NCBI RefSeq assembly: GCF_000425865.1
Contig: NZ_AUEG01000002.1
Location: 232,599 to 296,598 of the forward strand
Length of the DNA stretch: 64,000 nt
Origin: Lacticigenium naphthae DSM 19658
GTDB taxonomy: Bacteria; Bacillota; Bacilli; Lactobacillales; Carnobacteriaceae_A
Direction of reading: 5' to 3'
Both the position numbers and the translations under genes were made by a program. This document shows positions 9,256 through 17,037 of the stretch, one piece after another; position 1 is the stretch's first letter; each line of letters begins with the position of its first letter. The notes below the pieces were generated by a model. That model worked only from the letters and a program-made list of their open reading frames with translations. It was not told where the DNA came from and searched no databases.

Positions 9256-9633
9256 AAAAATAATCCTCCATGTCTAATTCACTAAGAGAAACAAACAGCT
9301 ACCACTTAAAGTGCCAGTTGCTATTCACTCTACAAATGAGCTATATATTTTATTACTTGTTAACTTTAACACAGAGATAAGGGAGATAGAAAATGAAAGG
9401 CTTCCGTTTAAATAAGAAGAAGGTTTTCATCTATTTTAAATAAAAATAGGGTCGATGGAAAATAAATTTCATTGTTAAATAGCGAATCATCCATGTGGGG
9501 ATTTTACTTTCATTAGTGATGGTTCTGTAGTGTTGATCAAGATAAATGGAGAAGAATAGTATCCAGAAAATCTTCAAGGAGACCGGTAGTTTGGTGAAAA
9601 CGGAGAGAAAATCAGAAACGACCAGAAACTACC
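9256..9633. other. Divergent intergenic region npr-cdd
   Basis: No convincing gene was found. An AGGGAGATAG-preceded ATG at 9393 opens only 16 codons. The right end holds the cdd promoter. Confidence 0.4.
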
Positions 9634-9662
9634 TTGACAAAAGCAAAGAAAACGCTTAAAAT
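9634..9662 (+). promoter_or_regulatory. cdd promoter with cre-like site
   Basis: TTGACA (9634-9639), 17-nt spacer, TAAAAT (9657-9662). AGAAAACGCTTAAA (9647-9660) in the spacer resembles the catabolite-responsive element bound by CcpA, differing at a few positions, so glucose repression of nucleoside salvage is a reasonable inference. Confidence 0.65.
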
Positions 9663-9731
9663 TAAAAGTCCTACATACATTTAGTAGGGAACTGAATCAG
9701 TTCATTTCAAAATTAGAGGATGACTACTGAT

Positions 9732-10130
9732 ATGGAAAAAGAAAAATTAGTTGAAATGGCAAGAGATATTAATAAACGAGCATATGTTCCTTACTCTCAT
9801 TTTCCAGTTGGGGCAGCAATTCTCCATCCCGATGGAAAAGTTACCAAAGGAGTCAATGTAGAAAATGTATCTTTCGGTGCAACAAACTGTGCAGAGAGAA
9901 CAGCATTCTTCACTGCAATAACCAATGGATATAAAAAAGGTGACTTTAAAGCAATTGCAATTGCAGGAGATACAGAAGACTTTCTTCCTCCGTGTAGCAT
10001 TTGTCGCCAAGTCATGGCTGAATTATGTTCGCCTGAAATGCCGGTTTATTTGACAAACGAAAACCATGAAATCAAGGAACTAACATTAAGAGAATTACTT
10101 CCTTACGCATTCACTGATTTGGATATGTAA
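9732..10130 (+). CDS. cdd: Cytidine deaminase
   Basis: A homotetrameric-type cytidine deaminase of about 132 aa, converting cytidine and deoxycytidine to the uridine forms in pyrimidine salvage. The substrate loop YVPYSHFPVGAA and the zinc site CAERTA (Cys and catalytic Glu) with PPCSICRQ (two Cys ligands) are all intact. The ATG at 9720 overlaps the ribosome binding site AGAGGA (9715-9720), so the in-frame ATG at 9732 is the better start. The gene stands alone, with its own promoter and terminator. Confidence 0.93.
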   Translation: MEKEKLVEMARDINKRAYVPYSHFPVGAAILHPDGKVTKGVNVENVSFGATNCAERTAFFTAITNGYKKGDFKAIAIAGDTEDFLPPCSICRQVMAELCSPEMPVYLTNENHEIKELTLRELLPYAFTDLDM

Positions 10131-10154
10131 GATTAGTACGTAGAGGTAAATAGT

Positions 10155-10193
10155 AAGACCCTTTTTAGATTCTTTCTAAAAAGGGTCTTTTAT
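10155..10193 (+). terminator. cdd terminator
   Basis: The 15-bp stem AAGACCCTTTTTAGA/TCTAAAAAGGGTCTT is followed by TTTATT. Confidence 0.85.
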
Positions 10194-10351
10194 TATGGTC
10201 AGAAAAAAGCAAATAGAGCAAAGGGTCATACCGAATTTTAAAAAACGGGAAAGACTTACAAAAAGTAATAAAAAATGGTTGCAATTTAATTGTGTACCCG
10301 CTATTATTATAAGGTCACGTTATCAAGCTATTACAATAAGTAATCGTAGCG

Positions 10352-10379
10352 GAAAAGCATTTCGGAAAAAATGCTTTTC
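10352..10379 (+). other. Hairpin in tcyP leader
   Basis: GAAAAGCATTT pairs with AAATGCTTTTC, 64 nt before tcyP. The 312-nt gap before tcyP otherwise contains only a lysine/arginine-rich open frame (10195-10446) that I do not accept as a gene. The hairpin has no long T-tract. Confidence 0.35.
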
Positions 10380-10442
10380 TAGGGCCTTTAACCCTATGAT
10401 GATTTCTTTTCTTCGGAAAAGGCAATTAAAGGAGAGTCTATT

Positions 10443-11834
10443 ATGAATATAATAGGAATAATCAGTGTTCTAGCCCTTTTTGTTTTAACCCTATTTGGTT
10501 TGTGGAAATTACAGCAAAAGCATGTAAAGTTTTCCACACGGGTATTTGCTGGGTTAGGTGCAGGAATCGTGTTTGGTGGGATTTTGCAACTTGTGTTTGG
10601 ATCCCAAGGTGAAGTTACGAATGGAGCTATGGAATGGATCAATATAGTAGGAAACGGATATGTCGCGTTCTTACAAATGTTGATCATGCCGTTGATTTTT
10701 GTATCCATCATTGGTGCCTTTACCAAAATTCAAGGAAGTAAAGATCTAGGTAAAATAAGTTCTTCTGTTTTGATCACATTGATTGCGACCACTGCAATTG
10801 CGGCGTTTATCGGAGTAATGAGCATCAGGGCATTTAATTTAGATGGTGCTGAATTTGTTCAAGGTGAGCAAGAAACGCAGCGAATCGAACAATTGCAAGA
10901 AACTCAAACTCAAGTCGCAGATTTATCCATTCCGGAACAAATTACAAACTTTATCCCTCGGAATGTTTTTGCAGATTTATCCAATTCAAGAAGTACAAGT
11001 ACTATTGCTGTGGTAGTTTTCTCTGCATTTGTTGGAGTGGCGTACCTCGGAATCAAACGGAAAGATCCTGAGCAAGCTGAATTCTTCAAAAAAATAATCG
11101 ATAGTTTGTATACTATTGTGATGCGGATCGTAACACTCGTATTGCGCCTGTCTCCATATGGGATATTTGCGCTGATGACCAAAGCGCTGGCGACAAGTGA
11201 TTTTGCAGCGTTGCTCAACCTTGGTTTATTCGTAGTGGCTTCGTATGTGGCGATAGCCGTCATGTTTATCATTCACTTGATCATATTAGCAGGTTATAAA
11301 GTCAACCCGATCACTTATGTTAAAAAGGTTTGGCCTGTATTAAGTTTCGCGTTCACATCTCGTTCGAGTGCAGGAACGTTGCCCTTGAATATTGAGACAC
11401 AAACGAAGGCCTTAGGAGTCGATTATGCTTCGGCTAACTTCGCAGGGACATTTGGCTTATCTATCGGGCAAAATGGGTGTGCAGGTATTTATCCTGCAAC
11501 ACTGGTAGCGATCGTGGCCCCTTCGATGGGAATCGATATTACGAATCCGATGTACATTTTGACGATCATGGCTGTCGTAGCAATCAGTTCATTTGGTGTT
11601 GCTGGTGTAGGTGGCGGAGCAACTTTCGCTGCATTGATCGTTTTAGGTTCTTTGGGTCTCCCCATTTCTATTGTGGGATTAGTTATCTCAGTCGAACCCA
11701 TTATTGATATGGCAAGAACAATGTTGAATGTTAATGACAGTATGGTAGCTGGTATTATTTCATCAAAAAACATCAATCAGTTTGATGAATCCATGATGAA
11801 AAACACCCAGGCTGTAATTGAAACAGAGATATAA
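10443..11834 (+). CDS. tcyP: L-cystine sodium symporter TcyP
   Basis: A 463-aa dicarboxylate/amino acid:cation symporter (DAACS family) of the same length as Bacillus TcyP. It has about eight hydrophobic helices plus two re-entrant loops. Diagnostic segments are MLIMPLIFVSIIGAFTK near residue 78, the hairpin loop AFTSRSSAGTLPLN near 305, FGLSIGQNGCAGIYPA with the NG substrate/cation site, and GVGGGATFAALIVLG. TcyP imports L-cystine, supplying cysteine and sulfur. An AAGGAG ribosome binding site precedes the ATG. A bidirectional hairpin separates it from the convergent sortase gene. S-box or T-box control was looked for upstream and not recognised. Confidence 0.88.
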   Translation: MNIIGIISVLALFVLTLFGLWKLQQKHVKFSTRVFAGLGAGIVFGGILQLVFGSQGEVTNGAMEWINIVGNGYVAFLQMLIMPLIFVSIIGAFTKIQGSKDLGKISSSVLITLIATTAIAAFIGVMSIRAFNLDGAEFVQGEQETQRIEQLQETQTQVADLSIPEQITNFIPRNVFADLSNSRSTSTIAVVVFSAFVGVAYLGIKRKDPEQAEFFKKIIDSLYTIVMRIVTLVLRLSPYGIFALMTKALATSDFAALLNLGLFVVASYVAIAVMFIIHLIILAGYKVNPITYVKKVWPVLSFAFTSRSSAGTLPLNIETQTKALGVDYASANFAGTFGLSIGQNGCAGIYPATLVAIVAPSMGIDITNPMYILTIMAVVAISSFGVAGVGGGATFAALIVLGSLGLPISIVGLVISVEPIIDMARTMLNVNDSMVAGIISSKNINQFDESMMKNTQAVIETEI

Positions 11835-11840
11835 AAAAAG

Positions 11841-11880
11841 AGTCTACTTCACTTTAATGTGGAAGTAGGCTCCATTTTTT
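11841..11880. terminator. Bidirectional terminator tcyP/srtB
   Basis: The 10-bp stem AGTCTACTTC/GAAGTAGGCT is flanked by an A-tract on the left and a T-tract on the right. Confidence 0.75.
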
Positions 11881-12647
11881 TATTCACCGGATGTTTCGAT
11901 AGCATGAACGTATAAGCGCCCTTCGTCGACGACATAATTGCAAGTAAGCAAACTGAGCATTTTCATATCTTTAGTAGCCTCAGCAGTCAAAGGAACAATG
12001 GATTTTTCTTTTAAGGACTGAAAATAAGATGCCAATTCTTCTTCTTCAAAAGAAGTTTGAATAAAGTAAGGATCAGCTGGGGCAATATGAACTGAAAAAA
12101 TTTCATAAGTCCTTTCGGTATACATATCCTCGAATGTAAAAGTAGGATGGGCAAGTAAGAAGTCTTCTGTCAAAAAGTTCTCTAAATCAGCAAACATATG
12201 ACCATACGCACTATGATGACCGTAAATGATCCCGTGATCATCTTTACCTAAACCAATATTTCGATGATCCATAAAAATCGCACCTAAAACATCTTTTTCT
12301 TTGTAAAAATTATGAGTGAGGTAAAATTCATTGTCTCTTCCTCTTACGACAGGGTAATCAATCTTAGTGTCGTTGAGAGTCAGCCAGCCAACATAATCGG
12401 GATTTTGAAAAACATACTCAGAAGCCGGATTGGGAGTAAAGGAGTCTTGACTATAAGAAGAGAGGGGTGTCAGAGTTTCAGAAATAGTTGTTTCTTGATC
12501 ATTGTTTGCTTCATTCGAACTTGTTGTGGCATCTTCAACACGCGGAACTGTTACTGGATTCATTTGAGCGTAAATATCTTGGAAGAGAAAAAACAATTGA
12601 ATAAGAAAAGCGAGACTTAAAAAGGTCACGAGTATTTTCTTTTTCAT
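11880..12647 (-). CDS. srtB: Class B sortase
   Basis: A 255-aa membrane-anchored transpeptidase. One N-terminal hydrophobic helix (ILVTFLSLAFLIQLFFLF) is followed by a low-complexity Ser/Thr/Glu linker (about 40-75) and the sortase barrel. Catalytic residues are visible: His in IIYGHHSAYGHMFADL (about 144-145), Cys236 in LSLLTCNY, and Arg244 in DEGRLYVHA. The IIYGH...MFADL and RLYVHA patterns are class B. The frame opens with GTG (12650), but ATG 12647 is better spaced from GAGGA. It is divergent from a FAS1 protein whose C-terminus carries a VAQTG sorting-like signal, so that protein is the likely substrate. Confidence 0.87.
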   Translation of the reverse strand: MKKKILVTFLSLAFLIQLFFLFQDIYAQMNPVTVPRVEDATTSSNEANNDQETTISETLTPLSSYSQDSFTPNPASEYVFQNPDYVGWLTLNDTKIDYPVVRGRDNEFYLTHNFYKEKDVLGAIFMDHRNIGLGKDDHGIIYGHHSAYGHMFADLENFLTEDFLLAHPTFTFEDMYTERTYEIFSVHIAPADPYFIQTSFEEEELASYFQSLKEKSIVPLTAEATKDMKMLSLLTCNYVVDEGRLYVHAIETSGE

Positions 12648-12695
12648 CACAATTTTCCTCTCTGTTGGAAAGTTTTGAAAACGGGTGTTACTTAA

Positions 12696-12724
12696 TTGAT
12701 ATCGCTTTCATATAAAGTTAGTAT
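12696..12724 (+). promoter_or_regulatory. Promoter of FAS1 gene with consensus cre site
   Basis: TTGATA (12696-12701), 17-nt spacer, TAGTAT (12719-12724). TGATATCGCTTTCA (12697-12710) fits the cre consensus TGWNANCGNTNNCA fully and overlaps the -35, implying CcpA repression. It lies in the short divergent gap with srtB and may affect both genes. Confidence 0.65.
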
Positions 12725-12781
12725 AAGGTAGTAAAGTTGGAATTGCAACTTTATAAAATCAGAAAAAAGGAGAGAATGGCT

Positions 12782-13435
12782 ATGAAGAAAGTAGTTAATG
12801 CGTTCTTATCTCTCGTCACTTTACTTGCACTTGTCTTTTCCTTTTCGTCACAAGTTTTTGCTGATAATCACGAGGAAGGCTCTCAAGACATTGTCGAAAC
12901 CGCTATGGGGAATGAAGATTTCAGTATTTTAGTTTCTGCTTTACAAAAAGCTGAACTAGTAGAAACGCTTCAAGGTGAAGGACCATTCACAGTATTTGCA
13001 CCGACCAATGCAGCTTTTGAAGAATTGCTTGCACAACTCGATATTACTGCTGAAGAGTTACTTGCCCAACCTGATTTAGCAAATGTATTGACCTACCATG
13101 TAGTGTCAGGTAAAGTATTGGCCGCTGATTTGACCGATGGAATGGAAGCTGAAACAGTTAACGGAGAAATGATCACGTTTGATTTGAGTGGAGATCCTAT
13201 GGTAAATGAATCCATGATTTCTACAACAGACATCGAAGCAACTAATGGTGTGATCCATGTTGTCGATTCTGTTCTTGTTCCATCTAACTTCACATTACAA
13301 GAAGTAGATATGGTAGAAGATGAAGTAGCTCAAACAGGCATTGAAACCAATATTTTCCTTCTTGTTTCATTAATCGCAACTGCATTCGTTGTCATTTATC
13401 TCTTGATCAAAAAACCAGCGAAAATCAACCAATAG
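12782..13435 (+). CDS. FAS1 (fasciclin) domain surface protein with variant sorting signal
   Basis: A secreted, surface-anchored protein of 217 aa. The signal peptide (MKKVVNAFLSLVTLLALVFS) ends at an AxA-like SQVFA cleavage site. One FAS1 adhesion domain follows (about 33-170), with the H1-like FTVFAPTNAAF, the central LTYHVVSG and the H2-like GVIHVVDSVLVP. The C-terminus holds VAQTGIETN, a 17-20 residue hydrophobic helix and a KKPAK tail, which is the layout of a cell-wall sorting signal with VAQTG in place of LPxTG. ATG 12782 is used because GGAG lies 9 nt upstream. Upstream codons from 12737 lack a ribosome binding site. FAS1 proteins mediate cell-surface or protein-protein adhesion. Confidence 0.85.
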   Translation: MKKVVNAFLSLVTLLALVFSFSSQVFADNHEEGSQDIVETAMGNEDFSILVSALQKAELVETLQGEGPFTVFAPTNAAFEELLAQLDITAEELLAQPDLANVLTYHVVSGKVLAADLTDGMEAETVNGEMITFDLSGDPMVNESMISTTDIEATNGVIHVVDSVLVPSNFTLQEVDMVEDEVAQTGIETNIFLLVSLIATAFVVIYLLIKKPAKINQ

Positions 13436-13474
13436 GTTTTTGTCTTACACAAAAGAAAGTGGAGCAAAACCGGT

Positions 13475-13562
13475 CAGACCCGAATAGAGCTGCACGTACT
13501 CTATCCGTAAATTGCAGGCCAATGACTATAGCACCATCAAGTGGCTGTCGGGTCTGTTTTTT
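13475..13562 (+). ncRNA. Structured three-way-junction RNA ending in a terminator
   Basis: A closing 9-bp stem CAGACCCGA (13475-13483) / TCGGGTCTG (13548-13556) is followed directly by six T residues. Inside it are two further stems. One is ATAGAG/CTCTAT (13484-13489 with 13499-13504), with loop CTGCACGTA. The other is CAG-CCA/TGGCTG (13515-13521 with 13542-13547), with one bulged G and a 20-nt loop. The element lies 40 nt after the FAS1 stop, and a separate terminator follows at 13600. I do not recognise the family; it could be a 3'UTR-derived small RNA, a riboswitch-like element, or just an elaborate terminator. Confidence 0.5.
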
Positions 13563-13599
13563 GGAGCACCTTTTAGAAAGTACGATTTGTAAAATGAGT

Positions 13600-13630
13600 A
13601 GAAGCTGAGACTTTTGTCTCAGCTTCTTTT
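13600..13630 (+). terminator. Terminator before the GHSLGG hydrolase gene
   Basis: A perfect 12-bp stem AGAAGCTGAGAC/GTCTCAGCTTCT with a TTTT loop and T tail. It shares its core with the terminators at 41005 and 50055. Confidence 0.85.
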
Positions 13631-13700
13631 GTCGTGGATAGTTATAATTTGAGTAGAATACATTCTTGAAGCGTAGTTGATTTCTGGAAGAGAGATTATT

Positions 13701-13709
13701 TGCTATACT
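13701..13709 (+). promoter_or_regulatory. Extended -10 promoter of hydrolase gene
   Basis: TGCTATACT is a TGn-extended -10. It lies inside the longer open frame beginning at 13677, which is why the later start at 13773 is preferred. Confidence 0.45.
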
Positions 13710-13772
13710 GAAATTAAAGAAAGCCTATACAATAGTGAGAAAAAGGGTTCAATAGAAAGTCGAGGAATCGGT

Positions 13773-15644
13773 ATGACAATTCTAGAAAAAAGACAAATAG
13801 ACACCATACTTAGCCAGCTTGAAAACATATGGCTATTGGTAGAAGAAAAAGATACGCTCTCTTTTGAAAATGAAATGAAACGGTATCAGTTAATGAAAAA
13901 TAAGAATACTGCGGGGAAAGAGCTTGAAAAAGAATGGGTAAAAATGCAGGCTGCAGTAGACAATTTGAACTACCGAGTAACCGGTAGTCTGCGAAAGCTA
14001 GTGCATTATTTAGAGGAAGAAAAGTTAGATAGCTCCTTTTTTGAAAAGGAGAACCGCATGTTTCCTATATATAGGAAGTTCTCACTTGTTCCAAAAAAAT
14101 GGACATTGAAACGTATTCCGTTTACGGATCGTGTGAACCAGGCACGTTCTTTTGCCACACTCTCTTTTTTTAAAGAGGAAAATAGTGCAGAATACAAAAA
14201 AGCAATCCTTGCAACTATGCAGAAGAGGAATCAATATTTTACAGAGCATAAAAAATGGTTTGAACTGAAGAGATGGTTGATTCAAATTTTTCAAAATAGC
14301 ATCACAAGAAGCCAAGCAAACCTATTGAATAAAACAAAGAAAAAAAGTGGTGTATCTGATTTGATCAAAGAAAGACTGCTGATGCAAGAATTGCTTTTAT
14401 TTGAATATGAAAAGTTCTTTTATACAAAGACAGAGCAAAGAGCTTATATTCAGTGGTTGATTTATCGGCATACAAAGGAAATATGGTCCACCATCGAATA
14501 TATAGATGCTCGTGAGTCGTTGCCTTCTTTACAGACCTCAGGATTTTCTGGTTCAGCGCTGATTGTTCATTCAAATGAAGAATCAGAAGTATTGTATAAC
14601 TTTAAAGGAAGTGAGAATTCTTTAAAGGTATTGAAAAACAAACTGCCGACACACTTTTATCAAGATTTTTTGTTAGAAGCATACAAAGATTGGAAGTATA
14701 ATGTAGAATCCGTCATGATTGGAGTGGGCACAGAACAATTGGACGATGCTCAGAAATTTATTCAGGTCATCGATAATAAAATCTCAACTAAAAGGTTTGC
14801 AGCTTATGGTATAGGTCATTCACTTGGTGGAAATCTACTGCAAATGATCCAACTGATCGATCAGCCATTTAAACACATCTATTCGGTGAATGCTTCACCG
14901 ATCCAAATGAAGCAAGTTTTTCAAGTGGCTCCTGATCTTTTTCAAAAGGAAGAATGGGAAGAAATATTTACTTCTCCTGCTTCCTGGGATTCATCGACAA
15001 ACATGGATTTAAAAAGGCGGTTAGCAAAAAAAGAATTTCACAGTTTCCATGACCGTTTTCAACAAGATTTTACAGGTTTGTTCTTATTTATCCATTCGAC
15101 AGCATTTCTGGGAGATACAGAACAAGTGACGATGCCTGTTTTTACTTTTCACTTTCCAAAAAATATGCGCTTATACATTAGCGAGAAAGATATGTATGTC
15201 TGGTATGATACGATTTATCAGGTGTTCGCCTCACTAGATGAACAACCGTCACTGGGTGATTTTTATCATGAATTGACGGAACGATTGAAACATACTTTAT
15301 TGACGGATCACCCTTCTTTAAATCAACAAGCGTTGTTTACGTTGATCCGACATTTTTTTGATTTTGTCGAGGCAGCTCAAATGATACAAACAGAAGATTT
15401 ACAGTCAGTATATCGGACGTTGGATACACTTGAACATACACAGTGGGAAGAGAAGAATCACGAAAAAGATCAAACGTATAGAAGGGAAGTACTTTTACTA
15501 TTCCAGCAAGTATTTAGTTTACGCCATGTCATCGATACCGAAACGATTAAACTGTTAAGTTATTTTCATCGATTGGATGGTTTTAAAGAATTATATAAAA
15601 AAATGGAATTAAAAAGGAATAAAAAGGAGAGTAAAAGCAATTAG
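13773..15644 (+). CDS. Large cytoplasmic GHSLGG alpha/beta-hydrolase-like protein, function unknown
   Basis: A protein of about 623 aa with no signal peptide or membrane helix. The first ~230 residues are charged and helical (LEKRQIDTILSQLENIW...). The middle holds a lipase-like core: SGFSGSALIVHS, a Phe-Lys-Gly-Ser loop, then YGIGHSLGGNLLQM with the nucleophile elbow G-H-S-L-G, and a following strand HIYSVNASPIQM. This resembles class 3 lipase or DUF2974-type folds. The C-terminal ~150 residues are again helical. Catalytic Asp and His cannot be assigned by eye. Start ATG 13773 follows GAGGAATCGGT, and the frame upstream contains the promoter. It is monocistronic. Role and substrate are unknown. 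Confidence 0.6.
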   Translation: MTILEKRQIDTILSQLENIWLLVEEKDTLSFENEMKRYQLMKNKNTAGKELEKEWVKMQAAVDNLNYRVTGSLRKLVHYLEEEKLDSSFFEKENRMFPIYRKFSLVPKKWTLKRIPFTDRVNQARSFATLSFFKEENSAEYKKAILATMQKRNQYFTEHKKWFELKRWLIQIFQNSITRSQANLLNKTKKKSGVSDLIKERLLMQELLLFEYEKFFYTKTEQRAYIQWLIYRHTKEIWSTIEYIDARESLPSLQTSGFSGSALIVHSNEESEVLYNFKGSENSLKVLKNKLPTHFYQDFLLEAYKDWKYNVESVMIGVGTEQLDDAQKFIQVIDNKISTKRFAAYGIGHSLGGNLLQMIQLIDQPFKHIYSVNASPIQMKQVFQVAPDLFQKEEWEEIFTSPASWDSSTNMDLKRRLAKKEFHSFHDRFQQDFTGLFLFIHSTAFLGDTEQVTMPVFTFHFPKNMRLYISEKDMYVWYDTIYQVFASLDEQPSLGDFYHELTERLKHTLLTDHPSLNQQALFTLIRHFFDFVEAAQMIQTEDLQSVYRTLDTLEHTQWEEKNHEKDQTYRREVLLLFQQVFSLRHVIDTETIKLLSYFHRLDGFKELYKKMELKRNKKESKSN

Positions 15645-15663
15645 TTTGCTCTTTTTTACAGTA

Positions 15664-15692
15664 TTGCGAACAAATTGAAAAGTTTATAAAAT
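15664..15692 (+). promoter_or_regulatory. liv operon promoter
   Basis: TTGCGA (15664-15669), exactly 17 nt, TAAAAT (15687-15692). It predicts a leader of about 107 nt that contains the palindrome at 15735. Confidence 0.5.
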
Positions 15693-15734
15693 AATTTGCA
15701 CTAAACCCTTGAATAAAAGATTGAGCTTTCATAT

Positions 15735-15774
15735 AATGATAAAACAATTAAAATTTTATAATCGTTTTATCATT
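15735..15774 (+). promoter_or_regulatory. 40-bp AT-rich palindrome in livJ leader
   Basis: Perfect 11-bp arms AATGATAAAAC/GTTTTATCATT enclose an 18-nt core that is itself nearly palindromic, so 18 of 20 pairs can form. It ends 31 nt before livJ. It could be an operator or an RNA hairpin attenuator; the right arm runs into only five T residues. It is not a clear CodY box. Confidence 0.5.
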
Positions 15775-15805
15775 TTTGGACAGGAAGTAAAAACTAGGGG
15801 GAATA

Positions 15806-16969
15806 ATGATGAAAAAGTGGGTAGCGGGTGTGACAGCAATGACTGCTTTGGTATTGGCAGGATGCGAAGCAGGAGATGTAGAAAACCAGACAGGTGATGA
15901 AGGATCCGTGAAATTGGGCTCCATGTTTGAATTGACAGGAGCTGTTTCGGCGTACGGAAATGCAGAGGCGAATGCGGTGAGTTTGGCTATCGATGAAATC
16001 AATGAAGAGGGTGGAATCGATGGAAAAACGATCGAGTTATTTGAATACGATACAAAATCAGAAGATACAGAGGCGGCGAGTGTAGCAACTAAATTAGCAA
16101 CTCAAGATGGTGTAAGTGCCATTATTGGACCCGCAACTTCTGGGGCTACTAAATCAGCAATTCCAAGTGTGAACAGGGCAGAAGTACCATTGGTCTCACC
16201 ATCAGCTACAGACGATACGGTGACTATTGACGGAAACGGCGATGTCCAACCATTTGCATACCGAATCGGATTTCAAGACTCATTCCAGGGTGTATCTTTA
16301 GCAAAATTTGCTGAAACTGAATTAGATGCGCAAACAGCTATTATTTTGGGCGACAACTCGAGCGATTATGCCACCGGATTATCCGCTACATTTAAAGAAA
16401 ATTTTAGTGGTGAAGTGGTAGGGGAAGAAAACTTCACTGCTGATGAGTCTGATTTTAGTGCGGTCCTAACACGTATTAAAAATGAAGACTTCGATGTACT
16501 CTTTGTACCAGGCTATTATGAGCAAGCTGGTTTGATCATCAAACAAGCCCGTGAAATGGGAATCGAACAACCTATTTTAGGACCAGATGGATTCGGGAAT
16601 GATACATTGATCGACTTAGCAGGTGCAGGGAATGTGTCGGATGTTTATTATACATCGCATTTTTCTGTAAATAGTGAGGATCCAAAAGTCCAAGGATTTA
16701 TTGAAAGTTATGAAGAAACGTATGGTTCTGAACCGGATATGTTTTCGGCTTTAGCTTATGATGCAGTCTTTGTAGTCAAGCAAGCAATCGAAGAAGCAGG
16801 AGACAATGCGCCGACAGCTGTTAATGATGCTTTAGCAGAATTGTCAGACTTTGAAGGAATTACTGGTGCCTTTTCATTTGATGAAAATCACAACCCTATT
16901 AAATCTGTCACGATCGTTGAATTGCAAGATGGAGAAGAAGTCAATACGACAGAAGTCTCTCCTAAGTAA
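15806..16969 (+). CDS. livJ: Branched-chain amino acid ABC transporter substrate-binding lipoprotein
   Basis: A 387-aa extracellular lipoprotein. A type II signal peptide ends in the lipobox LVLAGC (Cys19 of the 15806 start). It is followed by a two-lobe periplasmic-binding type I fold (LivJ family): VKLGSMFELTGAVSAYG, AIIGPATSGATKSAIP, the second lobe from TAIILGDNSSDYATG, and LFVPGYYEQAGLIIKQAREMG. It captures Leu/Ile/Val (or related hydrophobic amino acids) for the LivHMGF importer encoded next. Two adjacent ATG codons (15806, 15809) could both serve the AGGGGGAA ribosome binding site. A strong hairpin after the stop probably reduces read-through, so the binding protein is made in excess over the permease. 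Confidence 0.93.
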   Translation: MMKKWVAGVTAMTALVLAGCEAGDVENQTGDEGSVKLGSMFELTGAVSAYGNAEANAVSLAIDEINEEGGIDGKTIELFEYDTKSEDTEAASVATKLATQDGVSAIIGPATSGATKSAIPSVNRAEVPLVSPSATDDTVTIDGNGDVQPFAYRIGFQDSFQGVSLAKFAETELDAQTAIILGDNSSDYATGLSATFKENFSGEVVGEENFTADESDFSAVLTRIKNEDFDVLFVPGYYEQAGLIIKQAREMGIEQPILGPDGFGNDTLIDLAGAGNVSDVYYTSHFSVNSEDPKVQGFIESYEETYGSEPDMFSALAYDAVFVVKQAIEEAGDNAPTAVNDALAELSDFEGITGAFSFDENHNPIKSVTIVELQDGEEVNTTEVSPK

Positions 16970-16985
16970 AGAATACGGCAAAAAA

Positions 16986-17019
16986 AGGTCTGGAGAGATA
17001 CTCTCTTGGCCTCTTTTTT
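16986..17019 (+). terminator. Partial terminator between livJ and livH
   Basis: A 12-bp stem with one mismatch (arms AGGTCTGGAGAG and CTCTCTTGGCCT) is followed by TTTTTT. It sits inside the operon, a common way of setting binding protein above permease level. Confidence 0.75.
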
Positions 17020-17037
17020 CTAAAAGGGGTGAAACAC

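Noticed and set aside
9393..9443. 16-codon frame with a ribosome binding site between npr and cdd
   Set aside because: It is too short and lacks any membrane, toxin or leader-peptide character.
10195..10446. Open frame of 83 codons rich in Lys and Arg before tcyP
   Set aside because: It starts inside the cdd terminator, has no ribosome binding site, overlaps the tcyP start and the leader hairpin, and shows no protein family pattern.
13677..13772. 32-codon N-terminal extension of the GHSLGG hydrolase
   Set aside because: The extension contains the extended -10 promoter, and its ATG lacks a ribosome binding site. The ATG at 13773 follows GAGGAATC.
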